NCBI GenBank assembly: GCA_910589595.1
Contig: CAJUTM010000009.1
Coordinates: 26,651 to 90,650 of the forward strand
Length of the DNA: 64,000 bases
From: an uncultured Eubacterium sp.
GTDB lineage: Bacteria; Bacillota; Clostridia; Lachnospirales; Lachnospiraceae
Direction: 5' to 3'
The position numbers were made by a program, and so were the translations under genes. The notes beneath the pieces are model-generated. The model was not told where the DNA came from, searched no databases, and was given only the letters and a program-made list of their open reading frames with translations. This document shows, in pieces, positions 16,204 through 24,382 of the stretch (its first letter is position 1; every line of letters begins with the position of its first letter).

Positions 16204-17100
16204 TTAGTTATATCGCAGCTTCTTAATTCTCTGAACCGTTAAGAAAAGAAAAAGGAAGCAGACACTGAGATAATAGAATAAGGCGCTGAAATCCAAAATA
16301 CCGTAAGTAAAATTAGTATAGCGATCGGTAAAGGATATGGCGCTTAACACCTTGTACAGAAGACCGTCAAATTTCGACGAAAAGAAAATGTATAATACAA
16401 CAAGCGTAATTTCAGCCACAATGCCCACGAAAGCCGAAACCCATATATTGTGTATCCACAAATTCAGGCAAAAGGCCAGAACGGCAATCAAAACAATAAA
16501 AAAAGCGAGCATAAATACTTTGTTGGACGGCAGCATATTGGCAATGCCGGACATCATAATCGTGAAGATATTTAAGACGCCAATCGCAACCGCCGCTATC
16601 ACCTGACTCTCTGTCAGCGAAGAGATAAAAACCCCGATGGCAATATAGGCACATCCTAACAGGAAGAAACCGAGCGTACTTCCATAGGAAACCGCATAAT
16701 TCACCGTGTATGCCGCGCCATCCGCGGAAGACGCATTCGCCAGATTCTGTAATATAACCGGATACATGGAAATAAACAGCATGACAATGGCAAACAAACT
16801 GACTAACGCCAGATATTTACCGGTGACAATTTTACCGATGGATACCGGCGACGTATAGAGTAACTGGTCTGTCTTCTGGTGTTTTTCTTCCGCCATGCTC
16901 TTCATCGTCAGTACCGGAATTAACAACAGTACAAAGAAGATTTCAATACCGCTGTATACAACGGAAAAATCCAGACTCCCGCCGGCCAGATTATAACTGA
17001 AAAAGAACAATCCTGCTAAAGCAAGAAAAAATGCCATAAAGACCCATGCAATTGCATTTGTAAAATAGGAACGTAATTCTTTTTTATAAACCGCTATCAT
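16204..17100 (-). CDS. ABC-2 type transporter permease (GldF-like)
   Basis: A 298-aa membrane protein with six hydrophobic segments, beginning with AIAWVFMAFFLALAGLFFFS. The N-terminal MIAVYKKELRSYFTNAIAW is the typical cytoplasmic lead of GldF/NatB-like permeases, and the short loop MKSMAEEKHQKTDQLLYTSPV after the second helix is a strong family marker for coupling to the ATPase. Its start lies inside the last 17 nt of the ATPase gene; the Shine-Dalgarno GGAGGAAGTAAAAA is also within that gene. Confidence 0.9.
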   Translation of the reverse strand: MIAVYKKELRSYFTNAIAWVFMAFFLALAGLFFFSYNLAGGSLDFSVVYSGIEIFFVLLLIPVLTMKSMAEEKHQKTDQLLYTSPVSIGKIVTGKYLALVSLFAIVMLFISMYPVILQNLANASSADGAAYTVNYAVSYGSTLGFFLLGCAYIAIGVFISSLTESQVIAAVAIGVLNIFTIMMSGIANMLPSNKVFMLAFFIVLIAVLAFCLNLWIHNIWVSAFVGIVAEITLVVLYIFFSSKFDGLLYKVLSAISFTDRYTNFTYGILDFSALFYYLSVCFLFLFLTVQRIKKLRYN

Positions 17101-18085
17101 TTTTTACTTCCTCCTTTTTCTTTCTGCGTCTTCTCTCCGCCCGCTGACCGCTGCCATTTCCCGTCAGTTTGATAAATACTTCTTCCAGACTCGGCACGCG
17201 GCTGTTCATCTCCAACACCGGACACTTAATATCGGCAAAAGCAAAAAACAAATCTTCCCTTAAATCCACATCGGCGTCACAGACAACGAGAACTTCGCAC
17301 TCGCTCTCCTCTTCCGTCTTATTCACAGAAAACTCTTTCACTCTTTCCAACTGCTCTAATGTACTTTTTACCAATTCCCTGTTCCCGCGAACAAGCATTT
17401 TGATTTCATTCGTCTGCTCAATATGGGTAGCTATCTTATCCGGCGTATCCGCAACAATCATCTTTCCCTCGTTGATAATAATAATCTGGTTGCAGACCGC
17501 GCTCACTTCCTGCATAATATGGGAACTTAACAATATCGTATGTTTCTTACTCAAATCGCGAATCAAATCCCTGATTTCCAAAATCTGTTTCGGGTCAAGG
17601 CCGACGGTCGGCTCATCCAAAATCAAAATCTCCGGATCGCCTATCATCGCGCCCGCCAGTCCCACACGCTGTCGGTATCCTTTCGAGAGATTTTTGATTA
17701 AGCGTTCTGCCACATCGTTCGTCTTCGTCCGCCGCATTACTTTGGAAATCGTCTGCTCTTTCTTCTCCTTTTTCACCTTTTTCAAATCACAGACAAAACT
17801 GAGATACTCTCGCACGAGCATATCCGGATATACCGGCGGTTGCTCCGGCAGATAACCAATCTTTTTCTTGGCTTTCTCCGGTTCTTCAAAAATATCAATT
17901 CCATCAATTTCAATGTTTCCCTCCGTCGCAGAGATATAACCGGTAATCATATTCATTGTCGTAGACTTACCGGCACCGTTTGGCCCCAAAAAGCCGACAA
18001 TCTGCCCTTTTTCCACCGTAAAACTCAGATTGTCAACAACATTACGATTACCGTAACGCTTCACCAAATGTTCCACCTTAATCAA
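17084..18085 (-). CDS. ABC transporter ATP-binding protein
   Basis: A 333-aa ATPase. Walker A is GFLGPNGAGKSTTMNM (residues about 32-47), the Q-loop GYLPEQPPVYPDM, the signature LSKGYRQRVGLAGA, Walker B ILILDEPTVGLDPKQ and the H-loop LLSSHIMQEVSAV. The C-terminal part has a DUF4162-like domain and ends in a basic tail (RRRRKKKEE). The start codon is TTG at 18085, chosen because AAGGAGG lies 11 nt upstream. It heads the operon ATPase, permease, GldG-like, DUF4340. Confidence 0.93.
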   Translation of the reverse strand: MIKVEHLVKRYGNRNVVDNLSFTVEKGQIVGFLGPNGAGKSTTMNMITGYISATEGNIEIDGIDIFEEPEKAKKKIGYLPEQPPVYPDMLVREYLSFVCDLKKVKKEKKEQTISKVMRRTKTNDVAERLIKNLSKGYRQRVGLAGAMIGDPEILILDEPTVGLDPKQILEIRDLIRDLSKKHTILLSSHIMQEVSAVCNQIIIINEGKMIVADTPDKIATHIEQTNEIKMLVRGNRELVKSTLEQLERVKEFSVNKTEEESECEVLVVCDADVDLREDLFFAFADIKCPVLEMNSRVPSLEEVFIKLTGNGSGQRAERRRRKKKEEVKNDSGL

Positions 18086-18209
18086 AACAGAACCCCTCCT
18101 TATATGTAATCAGAATAGTTATACAAAACAAGAACGTCACCAGAAATCCAGATAACGCATTTATAACCTATCTAACTATACAATGCAATTGTTACGAAAT
18201 TATGAACAT

Positions 18210-18238
18210 TTGACACCAATGGGAAAAAGGAGTAAGAT
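18210..18238 (+). promoter_or_regulatory. Sigma-A promoter of the DAHP synthase gene
   Basis: TTGACA at 18210-18215 and TAAGAT at 18233-18238 are separated by exactly 17 bp. The gene starts 34 nt after the -10. The -35 is a perfect consensus. Confidence 0.75.
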
Positions 18239-18271
18239 ATCAACGTATGACGTAAAAAGGAGATATAAAAA

Positions 18272-19300
18272 ATGGCTATTCATTACAAAAAAGAAATTAT
18301 TTCCCCTGAGGTTCTGCAAGACTTGTATCCGCTGTCAGCGGAACAAAAAGAGCAGAAAAAAGAACGGGACGCTAAAATTAAAGATATTATTACGGGAGAT
18401 TCGGAGCAGTTTCTTCTTATCATCGGGCCGTGTTCGGCCGACCATGAAGATTCCGTATGTGAATACATTACCCGCCTCGCCGCGATGCAGGAAAAAGTGA
18501 AAGAAAAGATTCTCATCGTTCCGCGCATATATACAAATAAGCCGCGCACTACCGGCGAGGGATACAAAGGCATCGTCCACCAGCCCGATCCGGAAAAAGA
18601 AGAAGACTTCATGGAAGGTCTGATTGCCATGCGAAAAATGCATTTACGCGCCATTTCCGAGACCGGACTCTTTGCTGCCGACGAGATGCTTTATCCGGAG
18701 AACTGGCCGTATATCAGCGATATTTTATCCTATGTAGCGGTCGGCGCCCGTTCGGTGGAAGACCAGCAGCACCGTATGACCGTGAGCGGAATGGATGTTC
18801 CCGCGGGAATGAAAAACCCGACAAGCGGTGATTTTTCCGTTATGCTCAATTCCTGCATTGCCGCGCAGAGCAGCCATACATTCCTCTACCGCGGCTACGA
18901 AGTCCGCACGGACGGCAATCCGCTGGCACACACGATTTTACGGGGCGCCGTCAACAAACACGGACAAGCCATTCCCAACTATCATTATGAGGATTTGGAG
19001 CGCCTGCACGAAAAATATTCCCTCTTGGAATTACAAAATCCGGCTTGTATCGTGGATGCCAACCATTCCAACTCCGGCAAAAAATATTACGAACAGCCGC
19101 GAATTGTCGATGAAGTGTTACACAGCCGCATGGTAAATCCGGCCATCTCTTCCTTAGTCAAAGGCGTCATGGTTGAGAGCTACCTGCTCTCCGGCAGCCA
19201 GAAAGTAAACCAGCATGAATATGGTAAATCCATTACCGACCCATGTCTCGGCTGGGAAGAAACCGAACGCCTCATTGACAAAATTGCCAACCGCTTATAA
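18272..19300 (+). CDS. aroF: 3-deoxy-7-phosphoheptulonate (DAHP) synthase, class I
   Basis: This enzyme condenses phosphoenolpyruvate and erythrose-4-phosphate, the first step of the shikimate pathway. It is the AroF/G/H type: LLIIGPCSADHEDSV (phosphate and metal binding), VPRIYTNKPRTTGEGYKG, GARSVEDQQHR, PAGMKNPTSGD and VDANHSNSGKKYYEQ are all intact. At 342 aa it matches the E. coli size. AAAAGGAG is 9 nt before the ATG. It is a single-gene unit; which of the three feedback types it is cannot be decided by eye, so the symbol is generic. No leader peptide or T-box was seen. Confidence 0.93.
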   Translation: MAIHYKKEIISPEVLQDLYPLSAEQKEQKKERDAKIKDIITGDSEQFLLIIGPCSADHEDSVCEYITRLAAMQEKVKEKILIVPRIYTNKPRTTGEGYKGIVHQPDPEKEEDFMEGLIAMRKMHLRAISETGLFAADEMLYPENWPYISDILSYVAVGARSVEDQQHRMTVSGMDVPAGMKNPTSGDFSVMLNSCIAAQSSHTFLYRGYEVRTDGNPLAHTILRGAVNKHGQAIPNYHYEDLERLHEKYSLLELQNPACIVDANHSNSGKKYYEQPRIVDEVLHSRMVNPAISSLVKGVMVESYLLSGSQKVNQHEYGKSITDPCLGWEETERLIDKIANRL

Positions 19301-19303
19301 TAA

Positions 19304-19451
19304 TCCTCCATTCCGAAGCGCAGCGGAGGAAGTACGAGAAAAAAGCAGCGAAGCTGTTTTTGCTCTGTACATCAATACTATTTGTGGCGCTTCGGCACAA
19401 ATAGTGGTGTGAAAAATAAGCTATCGAGCTTATTTTTCACACTAATCTCCA
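19304..19451. repeat. Hairpin-rich intergenic repeat, copy B
   Basis: Same order of stem-loops as copy A at 6596: TCCTCC/GGAGGA round ATTCCGAAGCGCAGC, an A-rich second stem, ACTATTTGT/ACAAATAGT, and GTGTGAAAAATAAGCT with its complement round ATC. Differences from copy A are mostly paired (ACA to ACT with TGT to AGT; TTG to GTG with CAA to CAC). It lies between the convergent DAHP synthase and spoIIM genes, where it could also act as a terminator. Confidence 0.75.
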
Positions 19452-19460
19452 TCTTATTTT

Positions 19461-20012
19461 TCATACTAACGCTTCCATCAATGGAAGATTTACTTTAACT
19501 TCCAGCAGACAGGCAGCGATAAACACAAAAGCGATAGCGAACCATCGCGTCAGCTTGTGTTTATCCTGTCTGTTTTCTCTTACTATCCGGAACAGGGAAA
19601 GATATAACGGCACAAACAGCAGCGCCTGCGGAAACAAGCTGACTAAATAGATGACGAAACCAAACGCCCCCTTCGCATAGAGAAAAAACAGAAGCAAAAA
19701 ACCATTGCGCAGACCGGTATACCAGACGAACACTTTGGGATATACCTCTTTCAGGACACTGAGCGAGAACACGCCAAACAAAAGCAGATACTTCCCATGC
19801 TGCCAAAAACTCTTTACAAACATCGAAGAGCCGTCTTTTCCTTCCTGCGACCAGAGCGCCAGATTATCTTCCAGTTGTTTGCGTATCCCCTCGAATGAAT
19901 GCTGAAAAAAATAATAGAAAACAGCACCAATAAAAAAACCAATCAGAAAAAACAGAACTATCTTTTGCAGATATTCCGAATTTCCCAATTGGCTGTGACG
20001 ATGTCTGCGCAT
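19461..20012 (-). CDS. spoIIM: Stage II sporulation protein M
   Basis: A 183-aa polytopic membrane protein of the SpoIIM family, part of the engulfment peptidoglycan machinery (with SpoIID and SpoIIP) in endospore formers. It has about five hydrophobic helices: KIVLFFLIGFFIGAVFYYFF, YLLLFGVFSLSVL, LRNGFLLLFFLYAKGAFGFV, FPQALLFVPLYLSLF and WFAIAFVFIAACLLEV. Its N-terminal cytoplasmic lead is basic (MRRHRHSQ). It starts at ATG after GGAGAGGAG. It suggests a sporulating lineage. Confidence 0.85.
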   Translation of the reverse strand: MRRHRHSQLGNSEYLQKIVLFFLIGFFIGAVFYYFFQHSFEGIRKQLEDNLALWSQEGKDGSSMFVKSFWQHGKYLLLFGVFSLSVLKEVYPKVFVWYTGLRNGFLLLFFLYAKGAFGFVIYLVSLFPQALLFVPLYLSLFRIVRENRQDKHKLTRWFAIAFVFIAACLLEVKVNLPLMEALV

Positions 20013-20088
20013 ATGTCCACTCCTCTCCGGAACAGCTAAACAACACTATCCCCATTTCCCATCCTATGTGGACAATGCGAAAAACATG

Positions 20089-20625
20089 CTATTTATTTTT
20101 TAAAACCTTATATGCCATAATACCGGCAATTGTCTTGCCATCCGTAATCTCCCCACGGGCAATCATCGACACCAGTTCTTCCAACGTATAGCGCTCTATC
20201 TGCACAAATTCATTTTCATCGAGATGCTGCTTGGACGGAATCAGGCTCTCCGTATAGTAGATGGCGATTTTTTCACTTGTGTAGGCGGCGGCAGAATGAT
20301 AATCGACTAAATGGCAAATCGTATCCGAGCGATAACCGATTTCCTCCTCCAGTTCTCTTGCCGCGCAAATAGCAAAATCTTCTTCTTTGCTATCGCGGCC
20401 TCCCGCCGGAATCTCCAACAACAAATCATCAATTGCTCCCCGATACTGGCGGACTAAAATTATCTTTCCCTCTTCATCTACTGGAATAATCGCAGCCGCC
20501 CCTTTATGCTCTAACACATCCCAATGCGCTATATTTCCATTTGGCACTTGCAAATCATACGTGTAAAAATCTAAAATCCGTCCGCTGTGCTCCAGCTTTT
20601 TCCCCAAAAACTTAAACTTTTCCAT
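20089..20625 (-). CDS. Nudix hydrolase, ADP-ribose pyrophosphatase type
   Basis: A 178-aa Nudix protein that probably cleaves ADP-ribose or related sugar nucleotides. The Nudix box is complete: GGRDSKEEDFAICAA followed by RELEEEIGY (GX5EX7REUXEEXGU). The upstream VRQYRGAIDDLLLEIPAG is the usual N-terminal strand set of the NudF group, and a C-terminal LVSMIARGEITDGKTIAGI is also typical. The ATG at 20625 shares one base with the aminotransferase stop (TGATG), so translation is coupled. Confidence 0.88.
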   Translation of the reverse strand: MEKFKFLGKKLEHSGRILDFYTYDLQVPNGNIAHWDVLEHKGAAAIIPVDEEGKIILVRQYRGAIDDLLLEIPAGGRDSKEEDFAICAARELEEEIGYRSDTICHLVDYHSAAAYTSEKIAIYYTESLIPSKQHLDENEFVQIERYTLEELVSMIARGEITDGKTIAGIMAYKVLKNK

Positions 20626-21824
20626 CAATTTAACTCCTTTAGGAACGCTTCTATCTGGTCAATACCCTTGCCAATCTGCTTCATGGAAATGGCATAGGAA
20701 AGACGGATGTATCCAGAAAATCCAAAATCCGTACAAGGAACAACGGCGACGCTGTAATCCTCTAATAAAATCGTTGCCAGCGCATTCACATCACCGATTT
20801 TCTTCCCCTGATACTCTTTGTCAAAAATAGCACTCACATCAACAAAGGCATAAAAGGCGCCCTTTGGCTCGATAACATTTACATATGGCAGCACTTTCAG
20901 GCGGTCATATATATAATTCTTCCGTTTTCCGAACTCGGCAATCATCTCTTCCACTTTCTCCTGCGGACCGGTCAGCGCTTCCAACGCCGCTTTTTGTGCA
21001 ATTGAATTCGGATTTGACGTCTCGTGGCTCTGAACACTGCTCATTAATTTGGTAATTTCTTTGCTCGCGCCCGTATATCCGATTCGCCACCCCGTCATGG
21101 CATAGCTTTTAGAGAGTCCGCTGCACGTAATCGTGCGCTCGTAAATATCCTGCCCCAACGAGCCGATACTCACATGCTCATCGTTACCATAAATCAAATA
21201 CTCGTACATCTCATCTGCGACTACATAGATATCCTTTTCCACAATTACCTTTGCCAGCTCTTCCAGCTCTTGTCGGGAATATATCATGCCGGTCGGATTG
21301 TTCGGCGTATTTAAAATGAACGCCTTTGTCTTCTCATTGCAGGCAGCCGCCAGCTTCTCCGGCGTTATTTTGAAATTCTCTTCCATCGTCGTCTCAACAA
21401 GAACCGGAATACCGCCTGCCAGTTTTACGATTTCCGGATAGCTGAGCCAGAATGGCGCCGGAATGATTACCTCATCGCCATCATTAATAATTGCCGTAAA
21501 AATATTGGTAAGAGAATGTTTGCCGCCATTGCTTATGACAATCTGGTCCAATCCGTATTCCAAATGATTAAACGTACGGAATTTGTCACTGACCGCCTGT
21601 TTCAGCTCATCAATACCAGAAGCCGGCGTATACTTTGTAAATCCACTATGGATTGCCTCAACAGCCACCTGATTAATATTATCCGGTGTATTAAAATCCG
21701 GTTCTCCGGCTCCAAATCCAACCACATCGACTCCCTGTGCCCTGAGCGCTTTTGCCTTTGCTGTAATCGCCAATGTAGACGATGGTTTTACCTGACTTGC
21801 TTTCTTCGATAATGATAATGACAT
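20625..21824 (-). CDS. Aspartate aminotransferase-like PLP enzyme (class I, subgroup Ib)
   Basis: A fold-type I aminotransferase of 399 aa. The Schiff-base lysine is K239 in TCSGLSKSYAMTGWRIGY; the cofactor and substrate motifs GAGEPDFNTP, NTPNNPTGMIYS and VVADEMYEYLIY are present, and the substrate-carboxylate arginine is in GYIRLSYAIS. It resembles the Bacillus/Thermus AspB class that moves amino groups between aspartate and 2-oxoglutarate; related substrates are possible. It begins after GGAGGATGAAACA. Confidence 0.92.
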   Translation of the reverse strand: MSLSLSKKASQVKPSSTLAITAKAKALRAQGVDVVGFGAGEPDFNTPDNINQVAVEAIHSGFTKYTPASGIDELKQAVSDKFRTFNHLEYGLDQIVISNGGKHSLTNIFTAIINDGDEVIIPAPFWLSYPEIVKLAGGIPVLVETTMEENFKITPEKLAAACNEKTKAFILNTPNNPTGMIYSRQELEELAKVIVEKDIYVVADEMYEYLIYGNDEHVSIGSLGQDIYERTITCSGLSKSYAMTGWRIGYTGASKEITKLMSSVQSHETSNPNSIAQKAALEALTGPQEKVEEMIAEFGKRKNYIYDRLKVLPYVNVIEPKGAFYAFVDVSAIFDKEYQGKKIGDVNALATILLEDYSVAVVPCTDFGFSGYIRLSYAISMKQIGKGIDQIEAFLKELN

Positions 21825-21842
21825 TGTTTCATCCTCCTAATT

Positions 21843-23207
21843 CTAATTTTTAAAACTGTGAATCGGCGCCGGAATGCGTCCGGTTCTCGTAACAAAATCG
21901 TCGCACGAAAAGGCATTTACCGGCATAATTGGCGCATAACCAAGCAATCCGCCAAATTCCACTTTTTCCCCTACGCCTTTTCCCTGCACCGGAATGAGAC
22001 GAACCGCCGTCGTCTTCTGGTTCACCATACCAATCGCCATCTCGTCTGCAAGAATACCGGCAATTGTCGTCGCTTTCGTATCGCCGGGGATGGCAATCAT
22101 ATCCAGTCCCACGGAACAGACGCAGGTCATGGCTTCCAGCTTCTCCAGCGTAAGCGCTCCCTCCGTCACCGCGTCAATCATACCCTGATCTTCACTGACA
22201 GGGATAAAGGCGCCGCTGAGTCCTCCCACATAAGAAGAAGCCATCACACCACCCTTTTTCACCTGATCGTTAAGCATGGCAAGCGCCGCCGTCGTTCCCG
22301 GAGCGCCGGCGCGCTCCAGACCAAGCGACTCAAAAATCTCCGCAATGCTGTCGCCTACGGCCGGAGTCGGAGCGAGCGATAAATCAATAATTCCGAACGG
22401 AACGCCCAGACGTTTCGAGGCCTCGTGGGCAACTAACTGGCCCACACGGGTAATCTTAAACGCCGTCTTTTTAATAGTCTCACAGACAACGCTGAAATCT
22501 TTTCCTTTTACCTTATCAAGGGCCGTCTTGACAACTCCCGGGCCGCTGACACCGACATTAATGACCGCGTCCCCCTCGGTCACACCGTGGAAAGCCCCCG
22601 CCATAAACGGGTTGTCGTCCGGTGCATTACAAAATACAACCAATTTGGCGCAGCCAATCGAATCCTTATCTTTTGTTAAGACAGATGTCTCTTGAATGAC
22701 CTTGCCCATAAGCAGAATAGCGTCCATATCAAGTCCCGTCTTGGTAGAGCCGACGTTTACGGAACTACATATATATTCCGTAGTCGACAACGCTTTCGGA
22801 ATGGAGCATATCAGGTTGCGGTCCGCTTCTGTCATTTTCTTGGAAACTAGCGCCGTATATCCGCCGATAAAATTCACTCCCACTTCTTTTGCGGCTCTGT
22901 CCATCGTCTGCGCGATGGCGACAAAATCATCCGCATTTTTGCAGGCAGCCGCTCCTATGAGGGCAATCGGAGTCACCGAGATGCGCTTATTTACGATTGG
23001 TATCCCAAACTCCCGGCTGATTTCCTCTCCGGTTGACACTAAATCTTTAGCCGTCTCCGTTATTTTTCTATAGATGTTCTCACATAATCTGTCCAAATCG
23101 CTGTCAATACAATCTAACAGGCTGATTCCCAATGTAATCGTGCGCACATCGAGATTTTCTTTTTCTATCATTTTATTCGTCTCATTGACTTCGTGAATAT
23201 TTATCAT
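21843..23207 (-). CDS. PFL-family protein (DUF711/UPF0210)
   Basis: A 454-aa cytoplasmic protein of the UPF0210 family, whose fold resembles pyruvate formate-lyase. Family blocks seen are DVRTITLGISLLDCIDSD, GIPIVNKRISVTPIALIG, MGKVIQETSVLTKDKDSIGC, GVSGPGVVKTALDKVKG and DLSLAPTPAVGDSIAEI. The biochemical role is not established. It stands 15 bp downstream of the ACT-domain gene, a widely conserved pairing that points to amino-acid sensing of a shared activity (inference). Confidence 0.9.
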   Translation of the reverse strand: MINIHEVNETNKMIEKENLDVRTITLGISLLDCIDSDLDRLCENIYRKITETAKDLVSTGEEISREFGIPIVNKRISVTPIALIGAAACKNADDFVAIAQTMDRAAKEVGVNFIGGYTALVSKKMTEADRNLICSIPKALSTTEYICSSVNVGSTKTGLDMDAILLMGKVIQETSVLTKDKDSIGCAKLVVFCNAPDDNPFMAGAFHGVTEGDAVINVGVSGPGVVKTALDKVKGKDFSVVCETIKKTAFKITRVGQLVAHEASKRLGVPFGIIDLSLAPTPAVGDSIAEIFESLGLERAGAPGTTAALAMLNDQVKKGGVMASSYVGGLSGAFIPVSEDQGMIDAVTEGALTLEKLEAMTCVCSVGLDMIAIPGDTKATTIAGILADEMAIGMVNQKTTAVRLIPVQGKGVGEKVEFGGLLGYAPIMPVNAFSCDDFVTRTGRIPAPIHSFKN

Positions 23208-23222
23208 CCCGAACCTCCCATC

Positions 23223-23495
23223 TCACAGACGATGCATGTTATCAAAAATTTCTTCGCGCTGCACACGAATCACGCAGCCAATCCCGTTGCCCAGCTTTTC
23301 CAGTTCATCTGATATCTCTACAAAATTCTTATCTACATCCGAAAAATCAACAATCATCATCATATTAAAAAAGCCGTCGACAATCGTCTGCGATATATCG
23401 AGAATATTAATCCTGTTATCTGCTAAATAATTGCATACTTTAGCAATTATCCCTACACTGTCCTTTCCTACGACAGTAATAATTATCTTTTTCAT
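23223..23495 (-). CDS. ACT-domain protein (UPF0237)
   Basis: A free-standing 90-aa ACT domain: KKIIITVVGKDSVGIIAKV for the first strand and ligand loop, DNRINILDISQTIVDGFFNM for the middle, then an acidic tail. It is the UPF0237 type found beside PFL/UPF0210 genes and probably binds a small ligand such as an amino acid. GGAGGATAACT fixes the start at 23495; ten upstream codons of open frame are not used. Confidence 0.9.
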   Translation of the reverse strand: MKKIIITVVGKDSVGIIAKVCNYLADNRINILDISQTIVDGFFNMMMIVDFSDVDKNFVEISDELEKLGNGIGCVIRVQREEIFDNMHRL

Positions 23496-23555
23496 AGTTA
23501 TCCTCCATTCCACAGCGTTCTTCATTGCCGCTTATGTAATATTGTTCCACCGATA

Positions 23556-24350
23556 TTATATGGTAATCAGTTTCGATGGACTTCTCCGGTGTGCAATGAG
23601 CAACTCAATATCCTGCTTACTCCAAAACGCATTCTGCTCTAATTCAAACGTTACCGTATTGTATGCTAATTCCGGAAAATTGTTTTCCTCACTCAGATGC
23701 CCCAAGACGATATGCTGCAATTTGGGGCTCCACAATTCCTGTAAAAATCGGGCGGAGGCATCGTTGGAAAGATGTCCTTTCTCTCCCAAAATCCTCATTT
23801 TCAAAGAATAGGGATACTTGCCGACCTGTAATAAATTAATATCGTGATTGGCCTCTAATAAAAGTGCGTTACATTCTCTGAGATACTCTACCATATCCGC
23901 AGTATAACATCCGGTATCGGTAGCAATTCCGATTTTCTGGTTGTCACCCTGCAAAGTATAGCATACCGGATTTGCCGCATCATGGGAAATCGGAACCGGC
24001 ATCACCTGAATGTCTGCCACCTGAAACGGCTGTTCCGGTACGATGGCATGAAACAAATCCTCATCAACATGAGCCATATTACCCTTTTTCCAAATCGCAT
24101 CAATCGTCTCCCTCGTGGCATAAACAGGGATTGGTACCTTTCGCAAAATCGGCCCCAATCCACTCACATGGTCGATATGTTCGTGAGTAATAAGAATTGC
24201 TTTGATACATTCGAGATTGAAACCCTCCCGCTCCAACCCCTCGCAAATTCTTTTTTTACTAATCCCCACATCAACTAAAATACCTGATTCTTTTGTGCCA
24301 ACGTAAATGCAGTTCCCGCTGCTTCCGCTGGCAATACTATATAATTGCAT
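23556..24350 (-). CDS. MBL-fold metallohydrolase (YycJ/WalJ type)
   Basis: A 264-aa beta-lactamase-fold protein. The di-metal motif HxHxDH is in LITHEHIDHVSG (about residue 55), the later histidine in VPISHDAANP, the bridging aspartate region in IGIATDTGCYT and a final histidine in HIVLGHLSEENNFPE. The N-terminal SIASGSSGNCIYVG is typical of the YycJ group, putative exonucleases linked to DNA processing. The ATG at 24350 (AGAGGTGACT upstream) is preferred over a GTG two codons earlier. Confidence 0.88.
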   Translation of the reverse strand: MQLYSIASGSSGNCIYVGTKESGILVDVGISKKRICEGLEREGFNLECIKAILITHEHIDHVSGLGPILRKVPIPVYATRETIDAIWKKGNMAHVDEDLFHAIVPEQPFQVADIQVMPVPISHDAANPVCYTLQGDNQKIGIATDTGCYTADMVEYLRECNALLLEANHDINLLQVGKYPYSLKMRILGEKGHLSNDASARFLQELWSPKLQHIVLGHLSEENNFPELAYNTVTFELEQNAFWSKQDIELLIAHRRSPSKLITI

Positions 24351-24382
24351 AGTCACCTCTTCCGCCGTAATGCCGACGACAT

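Noticed and set aside
18183..18271. Leader peptide before the DAHP synthase gene
   Set aside because: A frame begins at 18183 but overlaps the promoter and has no attenuator after it.
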